Notes under the pieces: generated by a model
The model's database searches: none
What the model was told of the DNA's origin: nothing
Seen by the model: only the letters and a program-made list of their open reading frames with translations
Origin: a virus
Length of the DNA stretch: 43,209 bases
IMG/VR virus record: IMGVR_UViG_3300036829_000040
Coordinates: 1-43,209 of that record
Reading direction: 5' to 3' (one strand)
Program-made: the position numbers and the translations under genes
Shown here: positions 18,642-28,468 of the stretch, piece by piece
Layout of the letters: each line of letters begins with the position of its first letter
How positions within the stretch are numbered: the stretch's first letter is position 1

Positions 18642-18853
18642 GCGTTACCCCCACTCATTACACCTTGAGTGCCGGTACTAGCGGCGGTACCTCCGACGAC
18701 CATGCCTTGGGTGCCGGTACTGGCTGCGGTGCCTCCGTAAATCACGGTTGGACCCGCGGGCGGTACGGCGGCGAATGCCCATCCACGATTACGTTGTCTG
18801 CGTGGATTAGCTTGAATCGCAGCATATGTCGGGTCAGGTAGGAATAGAGGCAT
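18638..18853 (-). CDS. repeat-containing small tail protein, 71 aa
   Basis: ATG 18853 overlaps the upstream stop. The N-terminus (MPLFLPDPTYAAIQANPRRQ) is followed by two copies of G-G-T-A-A-S-T-G-T-Q-G about 14 residues apart. The repeat looks like a short oligomerisation or linker element. Lies between two minor tail genes. Function unknown. Confidence 0.6.
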   Translation of the reverse strand: MPLFLPDPTYAAIQANPRRQRNRGWAFAAVPPAGPTVIYGGTAASTGTQGMVVGGTAASTGTQGVMSGGNA

Positions 18854-19326
18854 TACAGTTCACGCACCCACACTGTGCCCGACATTGTGGCATCATCAGC
18901 TAGTGCAGTCAGTAGTCTCACGCAAAGCAGGTCTGCCCCTTGGGTTTTGGGACGCATCAGCTCTGGATAGATCATCATCAAATTTGCACGAATATTGAAT
19001 GTATCCGCCACCAATGTCACTGCGGTACCAGCTGTGGCGGGAGTGGAACCTACTACTTTCGCGGTAAACGAAGCAGCACCGTCCGAGGCATCCAAAGCCC
19101 TTGGGGTAGTTGACGTTCCGTTACTTGTGGTGGTATTGCCGCGCACAATAGAGTAGGCAACCATCTCCTCTTGCACATCCCCCACCTCAGATTTGTTAGC
19201 AATTGAAAGTGCCACAATCTCGATCGGTTTCTCCGCTGCCGCGTCCAACTCAAAGAAATCGTAGTCGCCACTAGCGGCAGCGATTGTCTGCTGATCGAAA
19301 ACGACCGTGTAAATACCTCGTGCCAT
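18853..19326 (-). CDS. minor tail/structural protein, 157 aa
   Basis: ATG 19326. Strand-rich sequence (GIYTVVFDQQTIAA, KPIEIVALSIANKS, GTAVTLVADTFNI, SGTVWVREL) suggests a beta-sandwich. Its place directly downstream of the glycosidase fibre and upstream of fibre genes supports a tail role. No named family. Confidence 0.6.
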   Translation of the reverse strand: MARGIYTVVFDQQTIAAASGDYDFFELDAAAEKPIEIVALSIANKSEVGDVQEEMVAYSIVRGNTTTSNGTSTTPRALDASDGAASFTAKVVGSTPATAGTAVTLVADTFNIRANLMMIYPELMRPKTQGADLLCVRLLTALADDATMSGTVWVREL

Positions 19327-19343
19327 CTCTTTTTCTCCCTTTC

Positions 19344-21467
19344 TTAAACCTGCAGCAGCGCACCGTAATTGGGGCGTTTAACCGGCGGGTAGAAGTTGGG
19401 TGCCACCACTGGCAGATTGTTGAAGTTGTCGAATAGTGCTGTGCCGGAACCGGTGTCGCCGCCCCAGTTCTCGTTATAAAGAATCAGATAGACCGAGTTC
19501 AATAGTAATCCCGGCGTAAAGGATCGTTTGTTCACCCAAGTTACCCCGTCAGCAGATACATCCCAATAAACCGTCCCGTTCCCCACTCCGGTATGCGGAT
19601 CAGCGCGTAGCCGCAACCAACGATGGTCTGTCGCTGAATATGCTTCCGTTGTCTCATTTACAGTTCCGGTGTCATACCGGTATTTCATAGTGTTACCGTC
19701 GATGATGAATCCGAGAAGATTGTTGGCGTATGGCGCTTGCGTCGGCTGCACATACATACCGCAACCGCTGTTACCAACACCGGGGTTTTTTACCACGAAT
19801 TCGACAATAACGGTTGAATCGGTCAAATCGTACGTGATGTTGCTGCTGAATGCGGAGCCGCCACTTGCTGCGCTGGGCAACGATGCCATTCCACTAGAGA
19901 CAGTAGCGCCGGAACGCGCCGTCCATTTAGCCGAGTCGAACAAGCTGAAAACATCAACAAGGGTTTGAGACTTAGGTGGTGTGGCAGGCGCGGGAGTTTG
20001 CATTGTACTGGCATGATTAGCCAATTGTGTTGCGCGGGTAATCATATCGGAGTTGTCACCAGGATAGTGCAGCGTGAAACCGTCACCCCAGGATGTCAAC
20101 GGGGCCAACAGATCCCAGAAATTATCCCCATCCAAGAAAGGAGATCCCTCTATCATTGATAACATCTGTCCCAGAATCCAACTCAAAGCAGAGCCGTTGA
20201 CCTGTTTGTCTGTCCACGAATATTCGTCTACGACATACGCTTTACCGTATAAATGGGCTGCCTGTGCTTCTTTACTGACCCAACTGGGAATTCGGAAGTT
20301 ATCGTAGCAATGGTTCGCGAAGACATCAACGTACGGCAGCGACATCCGAACGGAATCAAACGTGACATTATCGCTGCTGATACCCGTGCAACCCCACATA
20401 ACAAGCTGTTGTGCGCTTTCGGTGACTTTGATGTGCTGCGAAATCGTGTCATGCCATGCGCTGAATGACGCGTCTGCAAGCCCGGAATCTGTAAGTTCAT
20501 TGCCGAACTGCCACGCCACAATTGCCGGATCATCTTTGTATTTCAGTCCCGTGTATTGGTTGACGTGGTTCAAAACGAAACTGATCAAACCTTTGAATGA
20601 GTTAATGATGGTGGTGTTCGTATAGAACTGTGTCGCATCAGCATCCGGTGTGACACCGTTGGCGCTGCAATACCAAGATCTGTCACTGTTCCCGACCAGG
20701 GGCAGAATGACCTTAATTCCACGTATGCCGCACTGTTGAAGTAAGTAATCGACATTCTCCAAAGCACTAGCATTGTAAACACCCATACTGGAATGCACTG
20801 CAAGAGAATGGTTTACAGACATCACTCCCCATGATCTAATCGCTGTCGCGTTCATGGACACGGCGGAACTCAGATAAGCATCAATCTGACTGTGAGTGGC
20901 CAGATATGAACCGCTAACTACCGTGCCGCCGTAAGCGTTGCCGTTGGCCGACGAGGGCATACCGGTGTCGTTGACTGCGTTGCCGCCTGCGAAGCGGAAA
21001 CGCTGCCCGTTGTGTATCAGATTACCGGTTGCAGAATCACGGGTAACCAGGCCACTAAGCGCAACCATGTTTATCGACAACGACATTGAGAGCCCAAACA
21101 CGGCAGGAGTCCTACTTCCCCCGACCATCCCGATTGTCGGTGTCAGGCCCAGGCTGAAGCTGCGTGCATACTGTTCCTTGCCAATCATCGAAAGTGCGGG
21201 CGAGAGTGCAAGATTGAAGCTAGCAGTAGTCGGTGCGGGTGTAGCGATGCCGATAGTCAGCCCCGGTAGTGACAGGTTGAAACTGCTGACCGAGATTGAC
21301 GTTGGTACCATCTGAATTGATGGCAATAATGAAAGTCCGAATGCGGCAGAGGATGCGCCCCCCTCAATTATGCCGATACTAGGTGACAGTGACAGTTGAA
21401 ACGCGTAATTCAGTGCGGCCCACCATGATACGCCGCCAGGCTTCAGTAACCCTTGGAACGTTGTCAT
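19344..21467 (-). CDS. tail protein with GH5-type (mannanase-like) glycosidase domain
   Basis: 707 residues from ATG 21467, which abuts the upstream gene's stop. Residues 20-135 hold six tandem 20-residue units of the form F-x-L-S-L-S-P-S-I-G-M-V. Residues about 140-490 match GH5 endo-mannanases: NQYTGLKYKDDPAIVAWQFG then NE gives acid/base Glu324, and AYVVDEYSW gives nucleophile Glu415. The last 200 residues are strand rich, like a concanavalin-type binding domain. It probably cuts a surface polysaccharide (mannan-containing glycan or arabinogalactan-linked) during adsorption. Substrate is inferred from family. Confidence 0.8.
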   Translation of the reverse strand: MTTFQGLLKPGGVSWWAALNYAFQLSLSPSIGIIEGGASSAAFGLSLLPSIQMVPTSISVSSFNLSLPGLTIGIATPAPTTASFNLALSPALSMIGKEQYARSFSLGLTPTIGMVGGSRTPAVFGLSMSLSINMVALSGLVTRDSATGNLIHNGQRFRFAGGNAVNDTGMPSSANGNAYGGTVVSGSYLATHSQIDAYLSSAVSMNATAIRSWGVMSVNHSLAVHSSMGVYNASALENVDYLLQQCGIRGIKVILPLVGNSDRSWYCSANGVTPDADATQFYTNTTIINSFKGLISFVLNHVNQYTGLKYKDDPAIVAWQFGNELTDSGLADASFSAWHDTISQHIKVTESAQQLVMWGCTGISSDNVTFDSVRMSLPYVDVFANHCYDNFRIPSWVSKEAQAAHLYGKAYVVDEYSWTDKQVNGSALSWILGQMLSMIEGSPFLDGDNFWDLLAPLTSWGDGFTLHYPGDNSDMITRATQLANHASTMQTPAPATPPKSQTLVDVFSLFDSAKWTARSGATVSSGMASLPSAASGGSAFSSNITYDLTDSTVIVEFVVKNPGVGNSGCGMYVQPTQAPYANNLLGFIIDGNTMKYRYDTGTVNETTEAYSATDHRWLRLRADPHTGVGNGTVYWDVSADGVTWVNKRSFTPGLLLNSVYLILYNENWGGDTGSGTALFDNFNNLPVVAPNFYPPVKRPNYGALLQV

Positions 21468-23687
21468 TTATGACTGCCTCGCTGTGATCGAAACATAGCC
21501 GTCCGCACCGGTAGCGCCGGGATCAGTGTATGGACCCGCGCCGCTACCTCCCGCGCCGGGATAGCCCGCAGTAGGTGTGTACAAAGTTGTTGGCCCGCCA
21601 AAGTATCGCTGCCCCTGCCAGGTAAAGTCGCCGGGACCGATACCTTGTGACGCCGAATCATGAAGCGGGAACCCGCCGACGCCACCCTGTGATCCACCGG
21701 CACATATGAGAGTGTGCACAACACTAGAGGAGTCAGTCCATTGGATGGTCGTTGCACCGCCAGGGAGTCCGCTGGCACCGCCACCGCCATGGCCACCATT
21801 GCCGACGACGATAGTCAAAGATGTTGCAGTAGTAGGATAGTCGACGCCGCACACCAACGTTATCGCATTCCAGCTCCCATTCAAACCGCCCTCACCAGCG
21901 AGGAAGAAACCTGAGCCGCCGCCGCCGCCGCCCGCACCGAGCCCAACGAGGTCGAGCAATGTGCCTGCAACTTTGGCGAAGTCGGGGATGGTGTAGGTGT
22001 AGGTGCCGTCAGTGAAGTATTCTTCAATCTGGTTCGGCATGTAACCCGCTGGCACGTCACGGATTCCGAAGTTGATGTAGGGCAGGATGCCGTTGTAGGT
22101 GATCTGCGCATCGGTGATGGACGCGGGTGAGGCACCGCCCGTGCCCGAAATGGTGCGTACCGCAGCAACATTGATAGGGTAAGCGGTTGGGTGGTTCGGT
22201 ATCGGAATCTGTTTGGTAGCAACGGATAACGTGCCGGTACCGGCGTTGACTATCTCCAAGGTGAACAGATCACTAGGGGCGACTGTTGGTTGACTGCCGC
22301 TGGGAATTAATGCTCTCACGTAGCCAACCGTTCCGTTGGGTACCGTCGATGAAATGTCTGCTGAATTCCATAGCGCTGTCTTGACTCCGGTGGATACGTT
22401 CACTTTGTAGACGTTGACGAAAATGCTTGCGCCGCCGTTACCTTGGGCTAGGAACTCAAAGAAGCCCTTCTTGGCGTCTTCGGCTGGCCGGAAGTGCGCC
22501 ATAATCGAGGTTCCCGCTGCCACAGCAGTCATCGGTGTTGTACTACCAGCGGTGAAATCCGTTAGATGGAAAGTGGATTCGCTTGTCGGGTCTAATCCGG
22601 CGCGCACCGGCTTGTTGGTACGTTGCGTTAGCGTCTGCTGGTGAAAGATGGCGAGATTGATTGCGTCGTAAGCCTGTTGGCCGGTCGTCTGTAGCAGGCT
22701 GAAAATTTGGGACAGGTCGATACCGTCTCTGGGTGCGTTGGCCAGCGCCGAGCCAAGGCCGTCAAACAACCGGTTGAAAGTCGACACCAAATCTTCGATA
22801 CCCTGCATTCCGTCGACGTTGGTACCGGGAACTTGCGGAATGTTGAGCATGTTTCCGAGCCAGCTTGCATCGAGGACACCGTTAAGATCGTGCACAGCAT
22901 CGTCATACCAAATCTGTCCCGACGAAACCGTAGCAGTGACTTCCAAACACAGTGTGACATAAGCTGTTCCAGCGGGAGCTTGATGGGTGCCTGAAAGCTT
23001 TTGCCACACAGGCTGATCCAGTACAGGACTAGAGATAGAACTAACAACCCGCTCGGGGTCCGCGATGATATTATGATTCTTGTCCCAACTGTTGGCGCAC
23101 AACGAGATTGCCACACCGGGACCAGCGGTCACATTCTCCCATGAAGTCCAGACCTCGAAATCTGTTGTCTGGCCCGCTTTTGTCACGATGGGTACGCCAT
23201 TAAACTGACGTAGCACACTGGCTCCGGTAGTGTAAACAGACCCGACTATGGTGGAATTGACGGTGCGCCCGACAGTGCCGCTCCAAGACCAAAGCCCTTC
23301 TCCGTCAATAACATCGGCGGTATCGAAGCCGGGATCAGGTAGCAGATTCTTACCGCCACCAGCCGGTTGAGCGCCCGGTGATGCGTTGCTAAACAGGTTG
23401 GGCGGTATCGGTGTTCGAGTTGTCAGTGTGCCCTTAGCCACGAACAGGTCGAGGAATTCGTCCCACAGCGGGTCAGGGGAAGTGAGCCCTAGCACGCCGT
23501 GCAGGTCAATTCCTGTTACGAGATAAAGCAAGTCGAGGAAACTGTTGACCGCACCAGTCTCCACCGCAAGAGTCATCTCGTCATACGGATTCTTCCCCAC
23601 GACGCCCATAGGGTCGCCATTGATGGTGACTGTCGGATCGTGGGTGATCTTTTGAGCGGATTCGTTGATCTGAATTCTGTTGGGCAT
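21468..23687 (-). CDS. minor tail protein with glycine-rich C-terminal domain
   Basis: 739 residues from ATG 23687. The N-terminal half has a helical region (NSFLDLLYLVTGIDLHG) and carbohydrate-binding-like strand-rich parts. The final 190 residues are Gly-rich with LGAGGGGGGSGFFLAGEGG, the glycine-rich polyproline-II-like domain common on mycobacteriophage tail fibres, ending DGYVSITARQS. Presumably the receptor-proximal fibre. Neighbours are also tail genes. Confidence 0.75.
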   Translation of the reverse strand: MPNRIQINESAQKITHDPTVTINGDPMGVVGKNPYDEMTLAVETGAVNSFLDLLYLVTGIDLHGVLGLTSPDPLWDEFLDLFVAKGTLTTRTPIPPNLFSNASPGAQPAGGGKNLLPDPGFDTADVIDGEGLWSWSGTVGRTVNSTIVGSVYTTGASVLRQFNGVPIVTKAGQTTDFEVWTSWENVTAGPGVAISLCANSWDKNHNIIADPERVVSSISSPVLDQPVWQKLSGTHQAPAGTAYVTLCLEVTATVSSGQIWYDDAVHDLNGVLDASWLGNMLNIPQVPGTNVDGMQGIEDLVSTFNRLFDGLGSALANAPRDGIDLSQIFSLLQTTGQQAYDAINLAIFHQQTLTQRTNKPVRAGLDPTSESTFHLTDFTAGSTTPMTAVAAGTSIMAHFRPAEDAKKGFFEFLAQGNGGASIFVNVYKVNVSTGVKTALWNSADISSTVPNGTVGYVRALIPSGSQPTVAPSDLFTLEIVNAGTGTLSVATKQIPIPNHPTAYPINVAAVRTISGTGGASPASITDAQITYNGILPYINFGIRDVPAGYMPNQIEEYFTDGTYTYTIPDFAKVAGTLLDLVGLGAGGGGGGSGFFLAGEGGLNGSWNAITLVCGVDYPTTATSLTIVVGNGGHGGGGASGLPGGATTIQWTDSSSVVHTLICAGGSQGGVGGFPLHDSASQGIGPGDFTWQGQRYFGGPTTLYTPTAGYPGAGGSGAGPYTDPGATGADGYVSITARQS

Positions 23688-23696
23688 GAGCTTATC

Positions 23697-25208
23697 TCAC
23701 TGTGGGACCGGCATCTGTAGCACTGACAGTGCTGCGTTGGATGCGTCGAAGTTGAATGTGCCTGCCATGCCTTGGTTTATCAGATTGATGTACAAGGTTC
23801 CTGCGTTACCAACATGATTCGCCACCACGAGCCCGACGCCGTTGGTCGGTGTCATCGCCGTAGACGGATTGGCCGGATCAGACGTGTGAGGGATAAACGT
23901 CACGTAGCCAAGGTTATTGGAGAATCCGCGGGCAACGATCTGCCCTGTTGTCGGATTGCCGAGCCTGATTTCCGCGCCGATGAGCAGCGGCGTGAAACTG
24001 ATGTTCAAGCCGAAGCACAGTAGTTGTCCGAAGACGTATGGCTTCCACGCCCAGGCTGCTTTGGGGACAGCGAAACTGCCTATGGCGAACGATGTTCCAC
24101 CGATACCAGATGCGCTGGTGAACGCTGCTTCCGGCATTGTGTAGATCAGCGGGAACATTTGCAGCGGTGGCTGTGGAACCCAAATGTTGCGTCCTGCAAC
24201 GACTCCCGTGGATGGGATGGTTGCGGGTGTGGAGCTTGAGCCGTCATCGAGGAAAGTTACTGTGGCACCGTCTGTTACGACTCCGACGAGCTTGTTCTCC
24301 TGGCCGATCACTGTGCCCCGATAAATCTTGTATCCGGTAGCGCCGCCGTTAGCCGGTGCAGTCCAGTTCAGGATGACGCTGTTCGTTGCGCCGGTGAGCG
24401 CGCCAGTCGTTACCTCGTTGCCCCCCAACGTTTCTCCGTTGGTCATCGTCGCAGTGACTTTGTAGAAGTACGTACCGGCAGGCAGCGTACCACCAGTGCC
24501 GAGCGGCGTGATCGTCAAACCCGTTGGAGCACCGGGTGTTTTGCGTGCCGTGCAGACGAGAGTGTCGCCTGCTTGCGGTGCCCGCGTTGTGAAATCTATG
24601 TCGGGGCATGATCCAAGCGCGGCGCTTGGTCCCGGAAGTCCTTGTGGCGCAGCGATATGGAACGTGAATTGCGGATTTGACGCGATGCCGTCAACATGAA
24701 TCCACGAGTCCTGACCCTCTGGTCCATGGCCCGAACCTTGTGGTTCGAGAACGATGTGCGGCGTGATGAGCGGGTACGGTCCAGGTGGGCCTGGCGCGCC
24801 GACAGGTAGTTGCCGCCAGCCGATGACAGTGCCCCACCACACGTACATCGTTGTGGCAACAGTGTTTCCAAGCTCGTCGGTGACACCGAACACCCAGAAC
24901 TTGCCTTTATCCGCTGCGGTATCGCCGAGGTCTGTTGGTAGCTGCGATGGGTCGATTTTGTCATCGTTCTGCCATTGCAGCGCGAACGACGGCTCACCAG
25001 GCACACCCTGAACGCCTTGCAGCACAGGCACAGTCAGCAAGGCTTGCCGCTGGTATGCCTGCATCGTCGCGGCGAACATGTTGGGATTGTTGGGGTCGGT
25101 GACCAGCCCCATGAGGAACATGTTCAGCAAGATGTTGCCGATTGGTACCGTGTCTCCGATGCCTAGCTGAATGATTTCAGCCTGTGGCGGAATCGTTGGC
25201 GTCGTCAT
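23697..25208 (-). CDS. minor tail protein with Fn3-like domain, 503 aa
   Basis: ATG 25208 overlaps the previous stop as ATGA. The first 60 residues are helical with LGIGDTVPIGNILLNMFLMG. The middle has collagen-like G-V-Q-G-V-P-G-E-P and G-A-P-G-P-P-G turns. Residues about 225-310 read GAPTGLTITPLGTGGTLPAG, YFYKVTATMTNGET and ATGYKIYRGT, a fibronectin-III-like domain. The C-terminus is strand rich. A tail-fibre role is likely. Confidence 0.72.
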   Translation of the reverse strand: MTTPTIPPQAEIIQLGIGDTVPIGNILLNMFLMGLVTDPNNPNMFAATMQAYQRQALLTVPVLQGVQGVPGEPSFALQWQNDDKIDPSQLPTDLGDTAADKGKFWVFGVTDELGNTVATTMYVWWGTVIGWRQLPVGAPGPPGPYPLITPHIVLEPQGSGHGPEGQDSWIHVDGIASNPQFTFHIAAPQGLPGPSAALGSCPDIDFTTRAPQAGDTLVCTARKTPGAPTGLTITPLGTGGTLPAGTYFYKVTATMTNGETLGGNEVTTGALTGATNSVILNWTAPANGGATGYKIYRGTVIGQENKLVGVVTDGATVTFLDDGSSSTPATIPSTGVVAGRNIWVPQPPLQMFPLIYTMPEAAFTSASGIGGTSFAIGSFAVPKAAWAWKPYVFGQLLCFGLNISFTPLLIGAEIRLGNPTTGQIVARGFSNNLGYVTFIPHTSDPANPSTAMTPTNGVGLVVANHVGNAGTLYINLINQGMAGTFNFDASNAALSVLQMPVPQ

Positions 25209-25480
25209 TTGTCCTGTGTCCCTTCATGTTCGATATGATCGACGTAGTTCACTTTCGCGTGGCCTACCGACCACATCTGAGGTTCCTCAACTTCATCCGG
25301 CTTGGGTGTGTCCACAATGCGCCACATCGGCGCGTCAACCATGGCCTGATGCAACCGTTTTGCCGCTTGCGCCATCGCAACCATGTGCGGCATGGCTGTT
25401 TTGAAGTCCTTTTGAAATTTACCGAGAGCAGCTTGTTGCTCACCGCTCAGTAGGTGAATGTTGTTGGGTTTCTTGGTCAT
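25205..25480 (-). CDS. small helical tail-region protein, 91 aa
   Basis: ATG 25480 overlaps the upstream stop as ATGA, and its own stop overlaps the next gene. Begins MTKKPNNIHLLSGEQQAALG, with helices (FQKDFKTAMPHMVAMAQAAK) and an acidic C-terminus. Possibly an accessory or assembly factor for the tail tip. No family named. Confidence 0.65.
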   Translation of the reverse strand: MTKKPNNIHLLSGEQQAALGKFQKDFKTAMPHMVAMAQAAKRLHQAMVDAPMWRIVDTPKPDEVEEPQMWSVGHAKVNYVDHIEHEGTQDK

Positions 25481-27405
25481 CCGAATATCAGCCCTTCGCC
25501 GAGGAATGCGCCGAACATTGTGTACAACGCTTGCACCGCTCGCATGGTGCGTGCTTGCGGATCATTTTTGTCTTTGTCGTCGCCAATTGTCAGTGTGGCC
25601 TTGAGTCCTGACTTGCGGTCCACGCTGCGTTTGTCGCCGTATATCTGATCGACCCACAGCACGCCGTCGAACTCAAATGCGTTGCGGTCGCCCAATTCTG
25701 TGTCTTCGTCTATCGTCCACGGATGTCCGTTGCGCACAACAGCTTTGAAGCTTTGGAATGCGCGCGTCTTCCACAAAGCTGTTCGCAGAGTGAGGAATCC
25801 GGCGAGTGTGTACGCTGTCGAGCTTCCGCGTTCAAAGTATTCCTGATAGGACAGATCGCCATTCCACAAGGCGCGCAACGGATCTGTCCAGCGTTCCCAG
25901 GCAAACAGCACATTGTCTAGCTGACCTTGATACAGGTTGTCGAGTCCTGGCGTCAACGGCATTTGGAATGCTGTGTTGACCATTGTGCCGATACCCACGT
26001 TGATCATATCGCTCAATTGCGCTAAACCCCAACGTATTCCGAACGTCTGAAGCTCGTTCACAAGCGTAGGGCTACGACCGCCGGTCATCACCGTTCGAGG
26101 CGAACCCTTGTGTAGCGTATGAGTCGCTTCAACGATGGCCGTGAACTGCCCCTCACGCCAAATCACCTTGGGCACAGATCTAGCCACGCCGAACAACGAC
26201 TGAAAGACTGGGAAGTTGCTGCCCTCTATCTCGAAAACTGGCTCACCATCAAGAGATAGGCCGGTGTTGCCGTCAATCAGTGTGGTAGACAACAGATCAT
26301 CTAGGCTGACGCCAACCACATCGAGCAGTCCGTCGTAAGCGGTCCCGGTCGGCCCAGCATGGCCAGACTTGTCCTCAAATTTGAAGATGACACAGTTACG
26401 GGTAGGCCGCGCAACAGCATTCGCGACACTCTCTAGCCCGCTAAAACCAAGCAACCCTGACAGCTCGTCGTACGGATTCCAGCTGTCGCCCACAAGGTAG
26501 GTGTACGCGCGCATCATGCAGCCTGCGTCTTTGAGCATATCCATTGTGGTGGAATGCCAGTCGGTCCATGTAGCGCCGAGCACGGTCCAACTGCTGGTAT
26601 CCAGAACAGGATTCACGAAAGCTACCTGTATCGGCCAACTTAACGGGTTGACCTGGAATAGCGAATCGACTGACAGCGGATCGAGCCAGCTTGCCGGATT
26701 GAATATGTTCGTGATGAACGACAGCCCCGGCACGAAAAGTCTTGCGAGATTGACGAAGCAGGACATGAACAGCACCGTGCGAATCGGCCCTGGCATGATC
26801 CACATCTTCGGTAACTGGACCTCTGGCGGCAGGAAAACTGAGGCAGCGAACAGGAGTCGTTTCGCGTGTTCCCGGTTTGAAATGGCAAGCATCTCAACGG
26901 TACTCGTGCCGTCAGCGTGACGCGCAATGTTGATCGTGTGTATCTTGCCGCCCCAACGCCTACGAGCGTCATCGGGTTTCGACGGATTCTTGTCGATAAT
27001 CAGGTGCAAGTCTTCTTCGACCCGCGTCAGGTTCACGATGTAGTCGACAAGCCAATTGTCGTAGCGCACAACATATCTGGCGGTACCAGAGTCCATCATC
27101 AATTCCTCGAACTCGGTAGACATTTCGCCTGTCAGTTCGCCGACGACGTTTAAGTTCTTGTCCCCCAACCGGAATAGCGGACGCTGCTGCGCGGAGCGCT
27201 CGATGATGTCCCGCTTGTTGCGAATATAGTTAAATGCGCCAGCGGGATTCAGCTTGCCGTCAGGGCACCCGTTCACACCTTCTGGCGCAAACAGCGGATC
27301 GCCGAGCGGATTACGCCAGAGGTTCGTGAACCGCACTGGCTGCTCAGTACCCAAGTGGTCAATTGGGTTGAGCGGCAAGCCGAATAGCTCTGTTGTCACA
27401 GACAT
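25477..27405 (-). CDS. tail tip/baseplate hub protein (ReqiPepy6 Gp37-like)
   Basis: 642 residues from ATG 27405, overlapping the upstream stop as TGATG. The N-terminal part (FTNLWRNPLGDPLF, FRLGDKNLNVVGELTGEM, SGTARYVVRYDNWLVDYIV) matches the Gp37-like minor tail family found after the distal tail gene in actinobacteriophages, thought to form the tail-tip hub. Two hydrophobic stretches (VLFMSCFVNLARLFVPGLSF) may be membrane-interacting. Order tape measure, distal tail, hub, fibres supports the call. Confidence 0.78.
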   Translation of the reverse strand: MSVTTELFGLPLNPIDHLGTEQPVRFTNLWRNPLGDPLFAPEGVNGCPDGKLNPAGAFNYIRNKRDIIERSAQQRPLFRLGDKNLNVVGELTGEMSTEFEELMMDSGTARYVVRYDNWLVDYIVNLTRVEEDLHLIIDKNPSKPDDARRRWGGKIHTINIARHADGTSTVEMLAISNREHAKRLLFAASVFLPPEVQLPKMWIMPGPIRTVLFMSCFVNLARLFVPGLSFITNIFNPASWLDPLSVDSLFQVNPLSWPIQVAFVNPVLDTSSWTVLGATWTDWHSTTMDMLKDAGCMMRAYTYLVGDSWNPYDELSGLLGFSGLESVANAVARPTRNCVIFKFEDKSGHAGPTGTAYDGLLDVVGVSLDDLLSTTLIDGNTGLSLDGEPVFEIEGSNFPVFQSLFGVARSVPKVIWREGQFTAIVEATHTLHKGSPRTVMTGGRSPTLVNELQTFGIRWGLAQLSDMINVGIGTMVNTAFQMPLTPGLDNLYQGQLDNVLFAWERWTDPLRALWNGDLSYQEYFERGSSTAYTLAGFLTLRTALWKTRAFQSFKAVVRNGHPWTIDEDTELGDRNAFEFDGVLWVDQIYGDKRSVDRKSGLKATLTIGDDKDKNDPQARTMRAVQALYTMFGAFLGEGLIFG

Positions 27406-28466
27406 CAGCGCGACCTCTTGAATCGCTGCGACATCCTCGCAACGATCTGCGCATCAGGGTTATTGGCCTTAACATGCAAGTGCGCCACCGTCTTTGGTGG
27501 AGTCTGGTAGATGAACCGTATGTACTGCCGTAGCCAGAGCGCTTCCCCCGAAAGGGCTTGCGTTGGTGTCAGCAGGAAGTTGAGCAGACCAGCCGCTCGC
27601 AGCACCTTGTAAAACTCGTCGTCGTGCGGATCGTTCTCTGAGACAAGGGTTTTCTTAGTCGGGTCAGTGTCTACTGTGATTTGCCCGTCTGCCGCGAAGA
27701 TAGGGCTGACGGTTTGTGTGCGTTCCATGATGTTGTCTTGCAGGACAACTGTTCCAGCACAATCGGTTAGCAGATATTCGACGTAGCTGCCGATGTCACC
27801 CATATTCGGAATGGCAAGTGTCCCATGATAAAAGCCGTCTTTGTCTGGTGCGCCTGCCTTGTTCGCAAGCCACGGCGAGGTAAGCAGCGATGGGGTGCTG
27901 TAGTACGGTACCGGACAAATCCAGTTGATGTCCCAGATTGCCTGGTTGTTGTCGTAGGCAACAGGGTCCATCTTCTGTGCTGTATCAACAGTTTTCATCG
28001 GAAACACACGAATCCAACGCATCCCTGAGAACCGTGTGAACACGCCGAGCCAACCGCCGAGCTGTTCGTCCTGGCCTGCCCAGAAGTGGTCCTCGCATGC
28101 ACGGTAAGTAATGTTGTTCATGCCGGGTCGGCCGATGAACACGCGCAGATTGATTTTGCGCGCAAGGTAATTCACGCGTTCGATGGTCGCACCGAACTGG
28201 TATGCGCTCTCTGTGACGACCTGCTCAAAGAATAGGTGATGTTCACCCTGTAAGTTCTGGGCGAACCGGACGCCCTCACGTCCTGCGTTGGGTCCGTTTA
28301 GATGCCAAACTTCACCGTTGAAAGAAACGTAGACCATGACGGTTTCCATAGCCTGCAACGGGTAGGGGACGTCCTCGATATGTTCGTATGTGGCAAGGAC
28401 TTCCGGCCGTAGATAGTCGGCAGCCGGAATCTTGATCAGAGGTTGACCGGGAATCGGAATCGCCAT
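27405..28466 (-). CDS. distal tail-like minor tail protein, 353 aa
   Basis: ATG 28466 (MAIPIPGQPLIKIPAADYLR) starts just past the tape-measure stop; the open frame extends 99 codons upstream into the tape measure, but that part is Arg/Ser-rich shadow sequence. Strand-rich N-terminus (ETVMVYVSFNGEVWHLNGPN) and a C-terminal half with ITVDTDPTKKTLVSEND fit the minor tail proteins that follow the tape measure and cap the tail tube. Role by position and weak similarity. Confidence 0.75.
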   Translation of the reverse strand: MAIPIPGQPLIKIPAADYLRPEVLATYEHIEDVPYPLQAMETVMVYVSFNGEVWHLNGPNAGREGVRFAQNLQGEHHLFFEQVVTESAYQFGATIERVNYLARKINLRVFIGRPGMNNITYRACEDHFWAGQDEQLGGWLGVFTRFSGMRWIRVFPMKTVDTAQKMDPVAYDNNQAIWDINWICPVPYYSTPSLLTSPWLANKAGAPDKDGFYHGTLAIPNMGDIGSYVEYLLTDCAGTVVLQDNIMERTQTVSPIFAADGQITVDTDPTKKTLVSENDPHDDEFYKVLRAAGLLNFLLTPTQALSGEALWLRQYIRFIYQTPPKTVAHLHVKANNPDAQIVARMSQRFKRSR

Positions 28467-28468
28467 TG

